This document shows positions 24,717 through 32,836 of a DNA stretch of 64,000 nt, one piece after another. Below the pieces are notes generated by a model that saw only the letters and a list, made by a program, of their open reading frames with translations, made no database searches and had not been told where the DNA came from. The first letter of the stretch is position 1. The number at the start of each line of letters is the position of its first letter. Position numbers and translations under genes: made by a program. This stretch comes from an uncultured Opitutia bacterium (GTDB lineage Bacteria > Verrucomicrobiota > Verrucomicrobiia > Opitutales > Opitutaceae), in the NCBI GenBank assembly GCA_903877135.1, contig CAIRCN010000056.1:124001-188000 (forward strand), read 5' to 3'.

Positions 24717-25616
24717 TCAGCTCGGAGCCATTTCCTCTAGGTCGAACCCCAAGACTTCGATGAATTTCTTCATGGCCGGGGTGAGCACGCGGCCCTTGCG
24801 GTGGAGAATCGCCAGCGGCCGCGTGAAGTCCTTGTCCTTGAAATGCACCGCCACGAGTGTGCCCAGCCTCACCTCCTGCAGCACCGTGGCGAGCGGCACG
24901 ATGGCGATACCGTGGTCGATCTCCACCGCCCGCTTCACCGTCTCGATGTTGTCGAACTCCATCACTGGCTCGATCTCTAGCTTGTTGTCGCGGAAAATCT
25001 GATCGACGGCCTTGCGCGTCGGGATGTCTGGGTCGAAGCCGATGAACCGCTGGTCCGCGAGCAGCTTGATGTCGATTTCCCCCTGATTCGCGAGCGGATG
25101 GTTCGGATGGGTGATGAGGACGAGATGGTCGTTGCGGAATGGCAGGCTGTCGATCTGGCGCTGCTTGACGGGAAACGCCACCAGCCCGAAGTCGACCGAG
25201 TTGTGCAGGATGTCCTCATAGACGAGGTTGGAGCGGCGGTATTCCACGCGCACATTGACCGATGGGTAGTCGTGTAGAAATTTTTTAATGTAGGGCGGTA
25301 GCTCATGCAGGCCGATCGAGTAGATAGTCGCGATGCGGATCGTGCCACTAATCACTTTTTTCATCTCCTGCAGCTCGCTCAGGAGCTTCTCGTAGGTGTG
25401 CAACATCTCTTTCGCCGCCTCGTAAACGCGCTGCCCTTCGCGCGTGAGCTGAAACTGTTTCTGGCTGCGGTCGACCAGCAGCGTCTTGAAGTGCCGCTCC
25501 ATCGCGCGCGCCTGCTGACTTACCGCCGATTGCGTGATGCCATTGAGTTTGGCGGCTTTGGAGAAACTTTTTGTTTCGACCAAATCGGCGAAGATTTTGA
25601 AGTTTTCAATTTGCAT
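24717..25616 (-). CDS. LysR family transcriptional regulator
   Basis: A 299-aa regulator. N-terminal winged HTH at residues 1-60 (FADLVETKSFSKAAKLNGIT, QSAVSQQARAMERHF), followed by a periplasmic-binding-like effector domain at about 90-295 (GTIRIATIYSIGLHELPPYI, GIAIVPLATVLQEV). The long, Lys-rich linker helix and LVYEDI/RNDHLVLI pattern recall CysB/CbbR-type members. It is divergent from the yggS gene (66 nt between starts), which contains room for a shared control region; LysR proteins usually regulate a divergent neighbour, but no such link is known for yggS. Confidence 0.93.
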   Translation of the reverse strand: MQIENFKIFADLVETKSFSKAAKLNGITQSAVSQQARAMERHFKTLLVDRSQKQFQLTREGQRVYEAAKEMLHTYEKLLSELQEMKKVISGTIRIATIYSIGLHELPPYIKKFLHDYPSVNVRVEYRRSNLVYEDILHNSVDFGLVAFPVKQRQIDSLPFRNDHLVLITHPNHPLANQGEIDIKLLADQRFIGFDPDIPTRKAVDQIFRDNKLEIEPVMEFDNIETVKRAVEIDHGIAIVPLATVLQEVRLGTLVAVHFKDKDFTRPLAILHRKGRVLTPAMKKFIEVLGFDLEEMAPS

Positions 25617-25682
25617 GGCTTGTTAATGTGCTAGCGACCATAATGACTCCTAATTCAACAGCAACCCATAAGCTCAGCCAAA

Positions 25683-26387
25683 ATGTTTCCGACCTATGAA
25701 GAATTCTGCTTGCGGGCGGACACCGTGCGCCGGCAGATCGCCGAAGAGTGCGTCCGCACACGCCGCAACCCGCGTGAAGTGGAGCTTCTGGCTGTGACCA
25801 AGACACACCCACCGGCCGCCGCGGAATATGCTGCGCGCTACGGACTGCGGGCCGTGGGCGAAAACCGCGTGCAGGAAGGCGTCGAAAAACGCGCCCAGAC
25901 CACCGCCGCCGTGGAGTGGGAGCTGATCGGCCATCTGCAATCCAACAAGGCCAAACTCGCCGCCGCGCGCTTCGATCGAGTGCAAAGCGTGGATAGCGAG
26001 AAGCTCCTCAATCATCTCGACCGGGCTGCAGCCGACCTCGGTAGGAACCTGCGCGTATTGCTGCAAATCAACGCCGGCCGCGACCCGGCCAAGTTTGGCG
26101 CCGAAATCGAGGACACGCCGCGCCTGCTCGAAGCCGCTCTCGCCAAACCCAATCTGCGCGTCGAGGGCCTGATGACCATCGCTCCACTCTCTTCCGACCC
26201 CGACGTCGCGCAGCGCACCTTTGGCACGCTGCGCGAGTTGCGCGACCGGCTGGCCGCACAGACAGGTGCGCCTTTGCGCGAGCTCTCGATGGGCATGAGC
26301 GGCGACCTAGCTGCCGCCGTCGCAGCCGGCAGCACGCTGGTGCGGATCGGCACCGCACTCTACGGCTCGCGGGAAAACGCCGGGTGA
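25683..26387 (+). CDS. yggS: YggS family pyridoxal phosphate-binding protein
   Basis: A 234-aa single-domain alanine-racemase-fold protein. The PLP lysine is K40 in LLAVTKTHP; RAVGENRVQEGVEK, WELIGHLQSNKAKLAA and the phosphate-binding LSMGMSGDLAAAVAAGSTLVRIG (in parts) are all present. YggS/PROSC proteins bind PLP without catalysis and maintain vitamin B6 and amino-acid homeostasis. It is followed by aroE after 34 nt containing an A/T-rich repeat region. Confidence 0.95.
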   Translation: MFPTYEEFCLRADTVRRQIAEECVRTRRNPREVELLAVTKTHPPAAAEYAARYGLRAVGENRVQEGVEKRAQTTAAVEWELIGHLQSNKAKLAAARFDRVQSVDSEKLLNHLDRAAADLGRNLRVLLQINAGRDPAKFGAEIEDTPRLLEAALAKPNLRVEGLMTIAPLSSDPDVAQRTFGTLRELRDRLAAQTGAPLRELSMGMSGDLAAAVAAGSTLVRIGTALYGSRENAG

Positions 26388-26421
26388 GACTTTCGATTTT
26401 TATTTTTCGTTTTTGCGCCCC

Positions 26422-27369
26422 ATGCGCCCTGCCGCTCTAATCGAAAATCTGAAATCTGAAATCGAAAATACCTGCGTCCTATCCCTGTCTGATCTCGAGG
26501 CCTGGTCGTTCCCCGGCACCGCGCTCGCCGTGCTCGGTCACCCGGTCAGTCACTCGATCAGCCCGCCGATGCACAATGCCGCGCTCGCCGAGATGGCGTG
26601 CACCGACGAGCACTTTGCCGCGTGGAAATACTTCCGCTTCGACGTGCCACCCGACACTCTCCCGCATGCACTCGAATTGCTCCACGCGAAAAAATTCCGC
26701 GGAGTGAACCTCACGCTGCCGCACAAAATTCTCGCGTTCGGCCTCGTGGCGGCGGTCGATCCCGCGGCCCAGAGCGTCGGCGCCGTCAACACCCTGCTTT
26801 GGACGGAGGCCGGTTGGCACGGGTTCAACACCGACGGCCACGGCCTCGTCACCGCGGTCCGCGAGGATCTCGGCCGCGAACTCGCGGGTGCCGATATTAT
26901 CCTACTCGGCGCGGGCGGTGCGGCACGCGGCGCCGCCGTCGAGTGTCTGCGCCAGCGCTGCGCCTCGCTCTGGATCGCCAACCGCACGCCGGAAAACCTC
27001 GCCACGCTGCTCGCCGCCCTCGCGCCGCTTGCTGGTGGCGTGCCGCTGCACGGTTTCTCGCTGGCCTCTCTGCCCTCCGATCTGCCTCAGGGTTCCATCC
27101 TAATCAACGCCACCAGCGCCGGCCTGCGCGACTCTGACCCGCCGCCGGCCAACCTCGCCGCGCTGCCGCCTGTTGCCTCCGTCTTCGACATGATCTACAA
27201 CCCGTCGCAGACGCGCCTGCTGCTTCAGGCCCTTTCTCTCGGTCTGCCGCATGCCAACGGCCTCGGTATGCTCGTCCATCAGGGCGCGCGTTCGCTAGAA
27301 ATCTGGAGCGGCACACCTATGCCCGTCGCGGCCATGCGCGCCGCCGCAAAGGCTGCGTTCAAGCTGTAG
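26422..27369 (+). CDS. aroE: shikimate dehydrogenase
   Basis: Reduces 3-dehydroshikimate to shikimate with NADPH. As annotated 315 aa: substrate-binding GHPVSHSISPPMHNAAL (39-55), catalytic lysine K102 in NLTLPHK, aspartate D138 in FNTDGHG, and dinucleotide loop GAGGAARG (163-170). The start is uncertain: residues 5-18 are encoded by the A-rich repeat at 26439-26469, and similar proteins normally begin near the LAVLGHPVSHS strand, so a start downstream of the repeat is possible, though no ATG or GTG lies there before GTG in VLGHP. The stop codon lies inside a REP-like element. Confidence 0.92.
   Translation: MRPAALIENLKSEIENTCVLSLSDLEAWSFPGTALAVLGHPVSHSISPPMHNAALAEMACTDEHFAAWKYFRFDVPPDTLPHALELLHAKKFRGVNLTLPHKILAFGLVAAVDPAAQSVGAVNTLLWTEAGWHGFNTDGHGLVTAVREDLGRELAGADIILLGAGGAARGAAVECLRQRCASLWIANRTPENLATLLAALAPLAGGVPLHGFSLASLPSDLPQGSILINATSAGLRDSDPPPANLAALPPVASVFDMIYNPSQTRLLLQALSLGLPHANGLGMLVHQGARSLEIWSGTPMPVAAMRAAAKAAFKL
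26439..26469 (+). repeat. A-rich leader repeat, copy 1
   Basis: AATCGAAAATC, a middle TGAAATCTGA, and AAATCGAAAAT in series. A second similar element lies at 54892-54923, also at the start of a gene and in the same orientation relative to that gene. Upstream, TTTCGATTT at 26391-26399 is the exact complement of AAATCGAAA at 26459-26467, so a stem bridging the assumed aroE start is possible. Confidence 0.5.
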
Positions 27370-27434
27370 GAGCGTGCTTGCACGCGATGGCTTGGTTCGC
27401 GAACGTCCTGCCTCGCCTGCAAGCAGGCTCCCAC
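27366..27434. repeat. REP-like palindromic pair
   Basis: Two 22-nt arms face each other, 27366-27387 and 27413-27434, with a 25-nt spacer. Each arm starts (outer end) with GTAGGAGC or GTGGGAGC and contains its own small palindrome: GCGTGC-TT-GCACGC in the left arm and GCCTGC-AA-GCAGGC in the right. Palindrome plus a conserved GTAG/GTGG head is the layout of REP/BIME elements mobilised by RAYT transposases. The left arm carries the aroE stop codon; the right arm ends 3 nt before the prepilin peptidase ATG. Confidence 0.7.
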
Positions 27435-27437
27435 CCG

Positions 27438-28352
27438 ATGAATCCCGCCGCTTTTGCCGAAGTTACCGCCGCCTTCCCGTGGTTATTCCCCGCGGTGGCA
27501 TTCGTCCTCGGTGCATGCATCGGCAGTTTTCTCAACGTCGTCATTTATCGCCTGCCCAAAAACGAGTCGATTGTCAGGCCAGGCTCACACTGCGCCTGCG
27601 GCCAGCCGATCCCGTGGCATGACAACATTCCCATCTTGAGCTGGTTCGTGCTGCGGGGCCGAGCCCGTTGCTGCGGGCGGCCCTACTCGTTTCGCTACGC
27701 CTTTGTCGAGCTGTTGACCGCACTGATTTTTCTCGCTTGCTGGCTGCAGTTTCCCCCTGCGAAGGCAGTGTGCGGCATGCTGCTGCTCAGCGCACTCGTC
27801 TGCGCCACGTTCATCGATCTCGATCACATGATCATCCCCGATGTGTTCACCCTAGGGCTCGGCGTCGCGGGCGTGCTGCTGTCGTTTCTTGTGCCGGCAC
27901 TTCACGGGCAGCACGGCAACATTTTCATTGTGGACAGCCTGCGGTCGGGTGTCGCGTCGTTGCAGGGCCTGCTGGTCGGTTCGGGTTTGGTGCTGTGGAT
28001 CGGCCTGCTCGCCGAAGCGGCGTTGAAAAAAGAAGCTATGGGTTTCGGCGATGTTAAATTTGTCGGGGCCATTGGGGCGTTTTGTGGCTGGCAGGGCGCG
28101 GTTTTTGCCATGTTTGGCGGCGCCATAATCGGCACCGCGTGGTTCGCCGTCGCGCTCGTCTGGCAGAAACTCTCGGGTTCACCTTCACCCGTAGCACCAA
28201 CGGTCGAGACCCCCGAGGGCGAGCCGGCGGCGCTGGGTTTTGGCGTGCATGTGCCGTTCGGCCCAATGCTCGCCATCGCAGGCCTGCTGTATTTTCTCTT
28301 CTTTCACCGCTGGATAGCCGAATACTTCGAGCAACTCAGCGGCATCCTTTGA
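27438..28352 (+). CDS. pilD: type IV prepilin peptidase / N-methyltransferase
   Basis: A 304-aa polytopic membrane enzyme that cleaves and N-methylates prepilins. The N-terminal cytoplasmic domain has GSFLNVVIYRLP and four zinc-binding cysteines (C52, C54, C78, C79); the aspartyl protease residues lie in FIDLDHMIIPD (about 126-135) and GFGDVKFVGA (about 201-210). About eight hydrophobic helices are visible. The ATG at 27438 is chosen because earlier in-frame starts lie inside the REP-like element. No other pilus or type II secretion gene is in the window. The symbol is used in the family sense. Confidence 0.93.
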   Translation: MNPAAFAEVTAAFPWLFPAVAFVLGACIGSFLNVVIYRLPKNESIVRPGSHCACGQPIPWHDNIPILSWFVLRGRARCCGRPYSFRYAFVELLTALIFLACWLQFPPAKAVCGMLLLSALVCATFIDLDHMIIPDVFTLGLGVAGVLLSFLVPALHGQHGNIFIVDSLRSGVASLQGLLVGSGLVLWIGLLAEAALKKEAMGFGDVKFVGAIGAFCGWQGAVFAMFGGAIIGTAWFAVALVWQKLSGSPSPVAPTVETPEGEPAALGFGVHVPFGPMLAIAGLLYFLFFHRWIAEYFEQLSGIL

Positions 28353-28367
28353 TCATCCGGCCACACC

Positions 28368-29570
28368 ATGACCGAATCGGAATACATTGTAGTAGGAAAT
28401 TCCTCAGACGACCCCTTCGCCATCGACGTCGCCTTCGCCATGGGCCAGCGGGAAGACGTCGCCGACCTGATCAGCATGAAGCGGTTCGCCAACTCAGAGT
28501 TTTGCCCGCGGTTCATTTCCGATGAGCAGGACTTCAACGAAATCGGCAAAAAGCTGAAGGGCCAGAGCGTCATCATCGTCAGCACGAGCAGCCTAGCGGT
28601 GAGCCGCCAAAGTCTTACCATGCGCACCCTCATGATCGCCCGCGCCGCCAAGGAAAACGGCGCCTCGGAGGTCATTTTGGTCGAGCCCGATCTCTACTAC
28701 AGCGCCCAGGATCGCGGCCCCCGCACCGAACTCGGTGAGACCAATTTCACCCGCGATCAGCACGACCTGAAGAAGTTCGACGGACAGCCGTTCACTGCAA
28801 AACTTTACGCCCAGCTGCTCAAACTCGCCGGTGTGGATCGCGTGCTGACCGTGCACAATCACTCGCACTCCGTGCAAAGGACGTTCACCGACATCTTCGA
28901 GGGAAAATTTCACAACGTCATCCCCTACGATATCTACGTCGATTACCTGTTAAATTCTAACATCGTGAACTATGGCAAGGACGGCGAAGGCCTGGCGCTG
29001 TGCGCGCCGGACAAGGGCGCGCGCGACTTTGTGCAGGAGATGTCCCGGCGCCTGAATTTGCCCAAGGCCAAGTTCGTGCTGCTGGACAAGGTGCGGTCCG
29101 GCGAGCGCAAGGTGGATATCACGATCCACGCCGAGAGCGAATGGCGCCTCGAGGACATTCGCGGCCACGACATCGTGCTGTTCGACGACATGGTGCGGAC
29201 GGGCTCGACCGTCGTGCAATCCTGCCAGCTCCTGAAGCAAATCAACCCGGGTAAAACCGTGTTCGCCCTGACCCACTTCTATGCCAGCGAGGAAGGCCGC
29301 ATCAAGATGGCGCACACCGCCATCGACGAGATTCTCACGCTGAACACCATTCCCACTGTGCTCAACCGCGACATCCAAGGCCGCCTGCGCAAGAAAATGG
29401 TCGTCCTGAAAATCGAAAAATGGCTCGCGCTCAACCTTTGCGCCATTCTCGGACTGCCCCAGCTAAAAACAAACGACAGCCTCTACGCGATCGACATGTC
29501 TTCCAAAAATCTCCGCTGGAAACACAAGATCTGGCTCAGCGAGCAGCTGAAGACCCTCAACCGGCGGTGA
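28368..29570 (+). CDS. ribose-phosphate pyrophosphokinase-like protein, divergent
   Basis: A 400-aa tandem PRTase-fold protein. It keeps the overall PRPP synthetase plan (N-terminal domain with RFANSEFCPRF; HNHSHSVQRTF, comparable to the catalytic-histidine region; and a C-terminal PRTase loop) but the PRPP loop reads VLFDDMVRTGSTV instead of the canonical DDMIDTAGT, and the protein is about 80 residues longer than the usual 310-320. It should make PRPP from ribose-5-phosphate and ATP, or be a relative with altered regulation. It starts 15 nt after the prepilin peptidase stop, and converges on galK. Confidence 0.82.
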   Translation: MTESEYIVVGNSSDDPFAIDVAFAMGQREDVADLISMKRFANSEFCPRFISDEQDFNEIGKKLKGQSVIIVSTSSLAVSRQSLTMRTLMIARAAKENGASEVILVEPDLYYSAQDRGPRTELGETNFTRDQHDLKKFDGQPFTAKLYAQLLKLAGVDRVLTVHNHSHSVQRTFTDIFEGKFHNVIPYDIYVDYLLNSNIVNYGKDGEGLALCAPDKGARDFVQEMSRRLNLPKAKFVLLDKVRSGERKVDITIHAESEWRLEDIRGHDIVLFDDMVRTGSTVVQSCQLLKQINPGKTVFALTHFYASEEGRIKMAHTAIDEILTLNTIPTVLNRDIQGRLRKKMVVLKIEKWLALNLCAILGLPQLKTNDSLYAIDMSSKNLRWKHKIWLSEQLKTLNRR

Positions 29571-29600
29571 AGCGCCGCCAGTCGGGCTATTGGGCCGCGC

Positions 29601-30743
29601 TCAAGTAATGACGGTCGCGCCGTCATCAGTTTTGGTGTGCAGTATATCCGGAGCCGCCCCAAATTTCCTAGCATAAGCCGTAGCCACCGATCGGGCCTGC
29701 GCCGCGCCGAATTTCTTCGATGTCAGTGCCATCACAGCGCCACCAAATCCGCCGCCTGTCAGCCGCGCTCCGTAAACATTCGGCCGGGTCGTGAGCGTGT
29801 CCACTAGGAAGTCGAGTTCGGGGGTGCTGTTTTCAAACAGCGTTTGCGAACTACGATGTGAAGCCGTGAGCAGGCGACCGACCTTGGTCAGGTTGCCGGC
29901 CCGCAGCGCCCTCACCGTGGCACCGACGCGCGCGATCTCCTCGATGATGTGGCGGGCGCGGGCAAAAACCGCTGGCGCCAGTTTTGCGCGCGTCGCCTCG
30001 AGCTGTGAGGATTTCGCATCGGCGAGTAGCGACACGCCGAGCGCCTTCGCCGCCGCCATGCACTCGCGGTGGCGCGCAGCGTAAAGCCCGTCAACGAGCG
30101 CGTGCTTCGTGTGCGTGTTGAAAATCCAAAACTGCGCGTCGGCCGACATCGGCACCGTGGCGAAGCGCGGACCGCGGCAATCGATAAACACAAGCCGGTC
30201 TTTCTTCCCAAAACCTGACACCCCTTGGTCGAGAATACCGCACGGCACGCCGACAAAATGGTTCTCCGCGTGACGGCCGATTTTTACGACGGTAGCCCGC
30301 GGCGCGTCTTGCCCGGTGAACGCCAGAAAGGCCAGAGCCGAGGCAAGCTCCAAGGCCGCGCTACTGCTGAGCCCCGCACCCGCCGGCAGGTCAGACATCA
30401 CCAGGCAGTCGAAGCCCGCAGGTGCGCGTAGCCCAAATGCCGGCAGTGCGGCAATCACGCCAAGGGGATAATTGAGCCAGCGACGGTCGCCGGTCTGCCG
30501 GTGCGGTTCGCCCACCCGCAAAGAAAGGATTCGGGGATTCGGATCGCTGGCGAAGCGCCACTGGCCATCGGTGCGCGGCGCCAGTGCGACCCACACCCCG
30601 CGGTCGATCGCAGCGCCGAGCACAGAACCGCCGTTGTAGTCGGTGTGGTTGCCGATGAATTCGACACGACCTGGCGCACGGGCGACGACTTCTGGCGCAC
30701 GGCCAAAAACAACCTCAAATTTCTGCGCAAGCTGGATTGTCAT
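29601..30743 (-). CDS. galK: galactokinase
   Basis: A 380-aa GHMP kinase that phosphorylates galactose at C1 (Leloir pathway). Signature motif APGRVEFIGNHTDYNGG (residues 23-39) is galactokinase-specific; the ATP loop PAGAGLSSSAALE and the C-terminal TGGGFGGAVMALT are intact. It lies 35 nt downstream of the HU gene on the same strand; no other gal genes are present in the window. Confidence 0.95.
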   Translation of the reverse strand: MTIQLAQKFEVVFGRAPEVVARAPGRVEFIGNHTDYNGGSVLGAAIDRGVWVALAPRTDGQWRFASDPNPRILSLRVGEPHRQTGDRRWLNYPLGVIAALPAFGLRAPAGFDCLVMSDLPAGAGLSSSAALELASALAFLAFTGQDAPRATVVKIGRHAENHFVGVPCGILDQGVSGFGKKDRLVFIDCRGPRFATVPMSADAQFWIFNTHTKHALVDGLYAARHRECMAAAKALGVSLLADAKSSQLEATRAKLAPAVFARARHIIEEIARVGATVRALRAGNLTKVGRLLTASHRSSQTLFENSTPELDFLVDTLTTRPNVYGARLTGGGFGGAVMALTSKKFGAAQARSVATAYARKFGAAPDILHTKTDDGATVIT

Positions 30744-30778
30744 GGCTTGGCGCAGAACGCGACCACAGTCAGAACTGC

Positions 30779-31054
30779 TCAGACGATACCACGCAGCGCA
30801 GCTCCCGCCTTGAAGCGGATGGTTTTCATGGCGCGGATTTTCATCGGCTGTTTGGTGTGCGGATTGAAACCGCGGCGGGCCGCGCGCGTCACCACGCTGA
30901 ATCCACCAAACCCGACAAGTTGCACTTCCTTATCGCGCCGCAGGCCCCGGCCCACAGCGGTGAGCACGGCATCGGTGGCGCGTTCGGCTGAAGCTCTGGA
31001 CGTTTCGTTTCCGAGGAGTTTTTGCACTTCCTCAACCAGTTCGGCTTTGTTCAT
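30779..31054 (-). CDS. HU family DNA-binding protein
   Basis: A 91-aa histone-like protein of standard length. MNKAELVEEVQKLL at the N-terminus, the central FGGFSVVTRAARRGFNPHTK and the DNA-clasping beta-arm are typical of HU. ATG 31054 is the normal HU start; a longer reading would add an improbable leader. First gene upstream of galK. It is transcribed away from the long divergent region upstream of DAHP synthase. Confidence 0.95.
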   Translation of the reverse strand: MNKAELVEEVQKLLGNETSRASAERATDAVLTAVGRGLRRDKEVQLVGFGGFSVVTRAARRGFNPHTKQPMKIRAMKTIRFKAGAALRGIV

Positions 31055-31320
31055 GGGATGGGGTTTTGGGTAACGGGGGAACGGAAAAGAACGAAGGAAC
31101 ACCGCCAAGCCCGGTCAACCTCCATTTTACAATCGGCGATAGGGAACTGCACTGGTAGCTTGCCGCTGCGGCTCAGCTCTGTGTGATTCAGCAATACGGG
31201 AACACCTCAGTCTGCGGAATCTTGCGCTCTACAGCCAATGGTTTCGCTCGTTTCGCCCCTGCTATGCCCATGGCGGCCGGTGGCAGCGGATTGAGATTGG
31301 AAATCATTGTCCCTCAGACC

Positions 31321-31363
31321 CTGTAGGAAAATTAATGAGAAAAACCAAAAAATTCCCCTACAG
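31321..31363. repeat. inverted repeat CTGTAGG...CCTACAG
   Basis: CTGTAGGAAAATT (31321-31333) and AATTCCCCTACAG (31351-31363) are imperfect reverse complements (11 of 13) with a 17-nt A-rich spacer. It could be an operator or an mRNA hairpin. CTGTAGG is also close to the REP head seen at 27366, but the element lacks the inner palindrome. Confidence 0.4.
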
Positions 31364-31423
31364 ATTGCCGCAAACTATCCATAAAACACATGGTATTGCA
31401 TGAAATTGTCCTATTTTTAGATG

Positions 31424-31452
31424 TTGATTACAAATCGATTGAAATATATAGT
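31424..31452 (+). promoter_or_regulatory. candidate sigma-70 promoter of DAHP synthase gene
   Basis: TTGATT (31424-31429), 17-nt spacer, TATAGT (31447-31452). It lies at the AT-rich part of the region and would give a leader of about 220 nt containing both downstream hairpins. Prediction by eye only. Confidence 0.3.
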
Positions 31453-31525
31453 GGCAGATATTGCGAACATTGAGTTGACGAAGCTCACTAATCGATTACC
31501 TATCAAATTATCGAATTTGCCGCTT

Positions 31526-31546
31526 CTCCCGCCTAGCGGGAGTTTT
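31526..31546 (+). terminator. leader hairpin 1 followed by TTTT
   Basis: CTCCCGC, loop CTA, GCGGGAG, then TTTT. A perfect 7-bp stem with the layout of a small intrinsic terminator, placed in the presumed 5' leader of the DAHP synthase gene. Confidence 0.5.
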
Positions 31547-31566
31547 GGGGTAACTAAGAAAGCAAA

Positions 31567-31604
31567 GGCCGGCCGCTTAGGGGTAAGCGGCCGGCCACTT
31601 TTTT
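31567..31604 (+). terminator. leader hairpin 2, intrinsic terminator or attenuator
   Basis: GGCCGGCCGCTTA, loop GGGG, TAAGCGGCCGGCC: a perfect 13-bp stem, then AC and six T's. It has every feature of a Rho-independent terminator on the + strand, yet it lies 75 nt before the DAHP synthase start and no + strand gene ends upstream of it. That position suits attenuation. Confidence 0.75.
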
Positions 31605-31678
31605 GCCGCAACGGAACGATCGGGATGACGGATGTGAGGCTTGCAGGCCATACCGGCAGCACACCAAGCTGCCTGTTC

Positions 31679-32734
31679 ATGCAGAGAACTTCGGATATCA
31701 ATGTCGTTGAAACGCGTGCGTTGCCCTCACCCGCCGACCTCCTTGCGGAGCTGCCCAAGACCGAGGCTCAGGCAGAATTCGTGACACACGCGCGCCGCGA
31801 AATCCATCGGCTCATCTTCACCGACGACAAACGCTTCCTGCTCGTTGTCGGCCCGTGCTCGATTCACGATCTCGACGCCGGTCGCGACTACGCCCGCCGC
31901 CAGGCGGCGCTGGCGCGCGAGGTCGCCGACCGTGTGATGATCGTCATGCGCGTCTATTTCGAAAAACCCCGCACCACCGTCGGCTGGAAAGGCCTCGTGA
32001 TGGATCCGCACCTTGATGGCTCTCACGATATTGCGACCGGCCTGCGCCTCGCCCGCTCCTTTCTGCGCGACGTGCTCGACCTCGGTCTGCCCACGGCCAC
32101 CGAACTGCTCGATCCTATCACGCCGCAATACATCGCCGACCTCATCTGCTGGTCCGCCATCGGCGCCCGCACCACCGAATCACAAACACACCGCCAAATG
32201 GCCTCCGGCCTCTCGATGCCCATCGGCTTCAAGAACGGCACCGACGGCTCCCTCCAAGCCGCCATCAACGCCATCAAGGCCGCCTCGCAGCCCCAAACCT
32301 TCCTTGGCATCAACCTCGATGGCTCCGCCTCTGCCATCGTCACCCGCGGTAATCCCGATTGCCACGTTGTCCTCCGCGGCGGCGCCACTGGGCCGAACTA
32401 CTCACCCGCCCACATCGCGCAGACCGAGCAACTCCTCGCCAAGGCTGGACTACCGCAATCGATTCTCGTCGATTGCTCACACGACAACTCCGCGAAGCAA
32501 CCCGAATTGCAGCCCGATGTGCTTCACGCCATTTTCGCCCAAATCGCCGCCGGCAACGCCTCTATCATGGGAGCCATGATCGAGAGCAATCTCGGGGCCG
32601 GCAACCAAGCCTTTCCGCAGCCGAAGGAAAAGCTCCGTTACGGTATAAGTATCACTGACGGCTGCATCGACTGGCCCACGACCGAGAAACTCGTTCGCGA
32701 CCTCCACACCGCTCTCGCCCCGCGCTTCGCCTGA
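31679..32734 (+). CDS. 3-deoxy-7-phosphoheptulonate (DAHP) synthase, class I
   Basis: A 351-aa AroF/G/H-type enzyme that condenses PEP and erythrose-4-phosphate in the first step of aromatic amino acid synthesis. Seen: VVGPCSIHD, VYFEKPRTTVGWKGL, IGARTTESQTHR, VDCSHDNSAKQ and IESNLGAGNQ, including the metal-binding residues. ATG 31679 (MQRTSDINVV) is chosen because it matches the length of the E. coli enzymes (about 350 aa); an in-frame ATG at 31625 is less likely. The leader carries two terminator-like hairpins, suggesting transcription attenuation. Which of the three feedback types it represents cannot be judged. Confidence 0.95.
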   Translation: MQRTSDINVVETRALPSPADLLAELPKTEAQAEFVTHARREIHRLIFTDDKRFLLVVGPCSIHDLDAGRDYARRQAALAREVADRVMIVMRVYFEKPRTTVGWKGLVMDPHLDGSHDIATGLRLARSFLRDVLDLGLPTATELLDPITPQYIADLICWSAIGARTTESQTHRQMASGLSMPIGFKNGTDGSLQAAINAIKAASQPQTFLGINLDGSASAIVTRGNPDCHVVLRGGATGPNYSPAHIAQTEQLLAKAGLPQSILVDCSHDNSAKQPELQPDVLHAIFAQIAAGNASIMGAMIESNLGAGNQAFPQPKEKLRYGISITDGCIDWPTTEKLVRDLHTALAPRFA

Positions 32735-32836
32735 GGGCAATTTCTAATCTCGCTGCGCAATTCCGCTTCATCCCACACGCCCGCAGATTTCATCCGTGCC
32801 TTCCGCCCTTCCATTCCTAATCTTCCAACTCACTCT

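Larger units (their letters stand above)
31055..31678. other. 624-nt divergent regulatory region, AT-rich in its right half
   Basis: It separates the starts of the HU gene (leftward) and DAHP synthase (rightward). From about 31290 to 31560 it is much richer in A+T than the rest of the window. It contains an inverted repeat, a candidate promoter and two consecutive hairpins, each followed by T's, listed separately. There is no separate gene; the DAHP frame happens to stay open upstream to 31421 but lacks protein-like features. Confidence 0.7.

Noticed and set aside
31421-31678. In-frame extension of DAHP synthase through the leader
   Set aside because: It would translate through two terminator hairpins and has no family similarity; enzyme length fits the later ATG.
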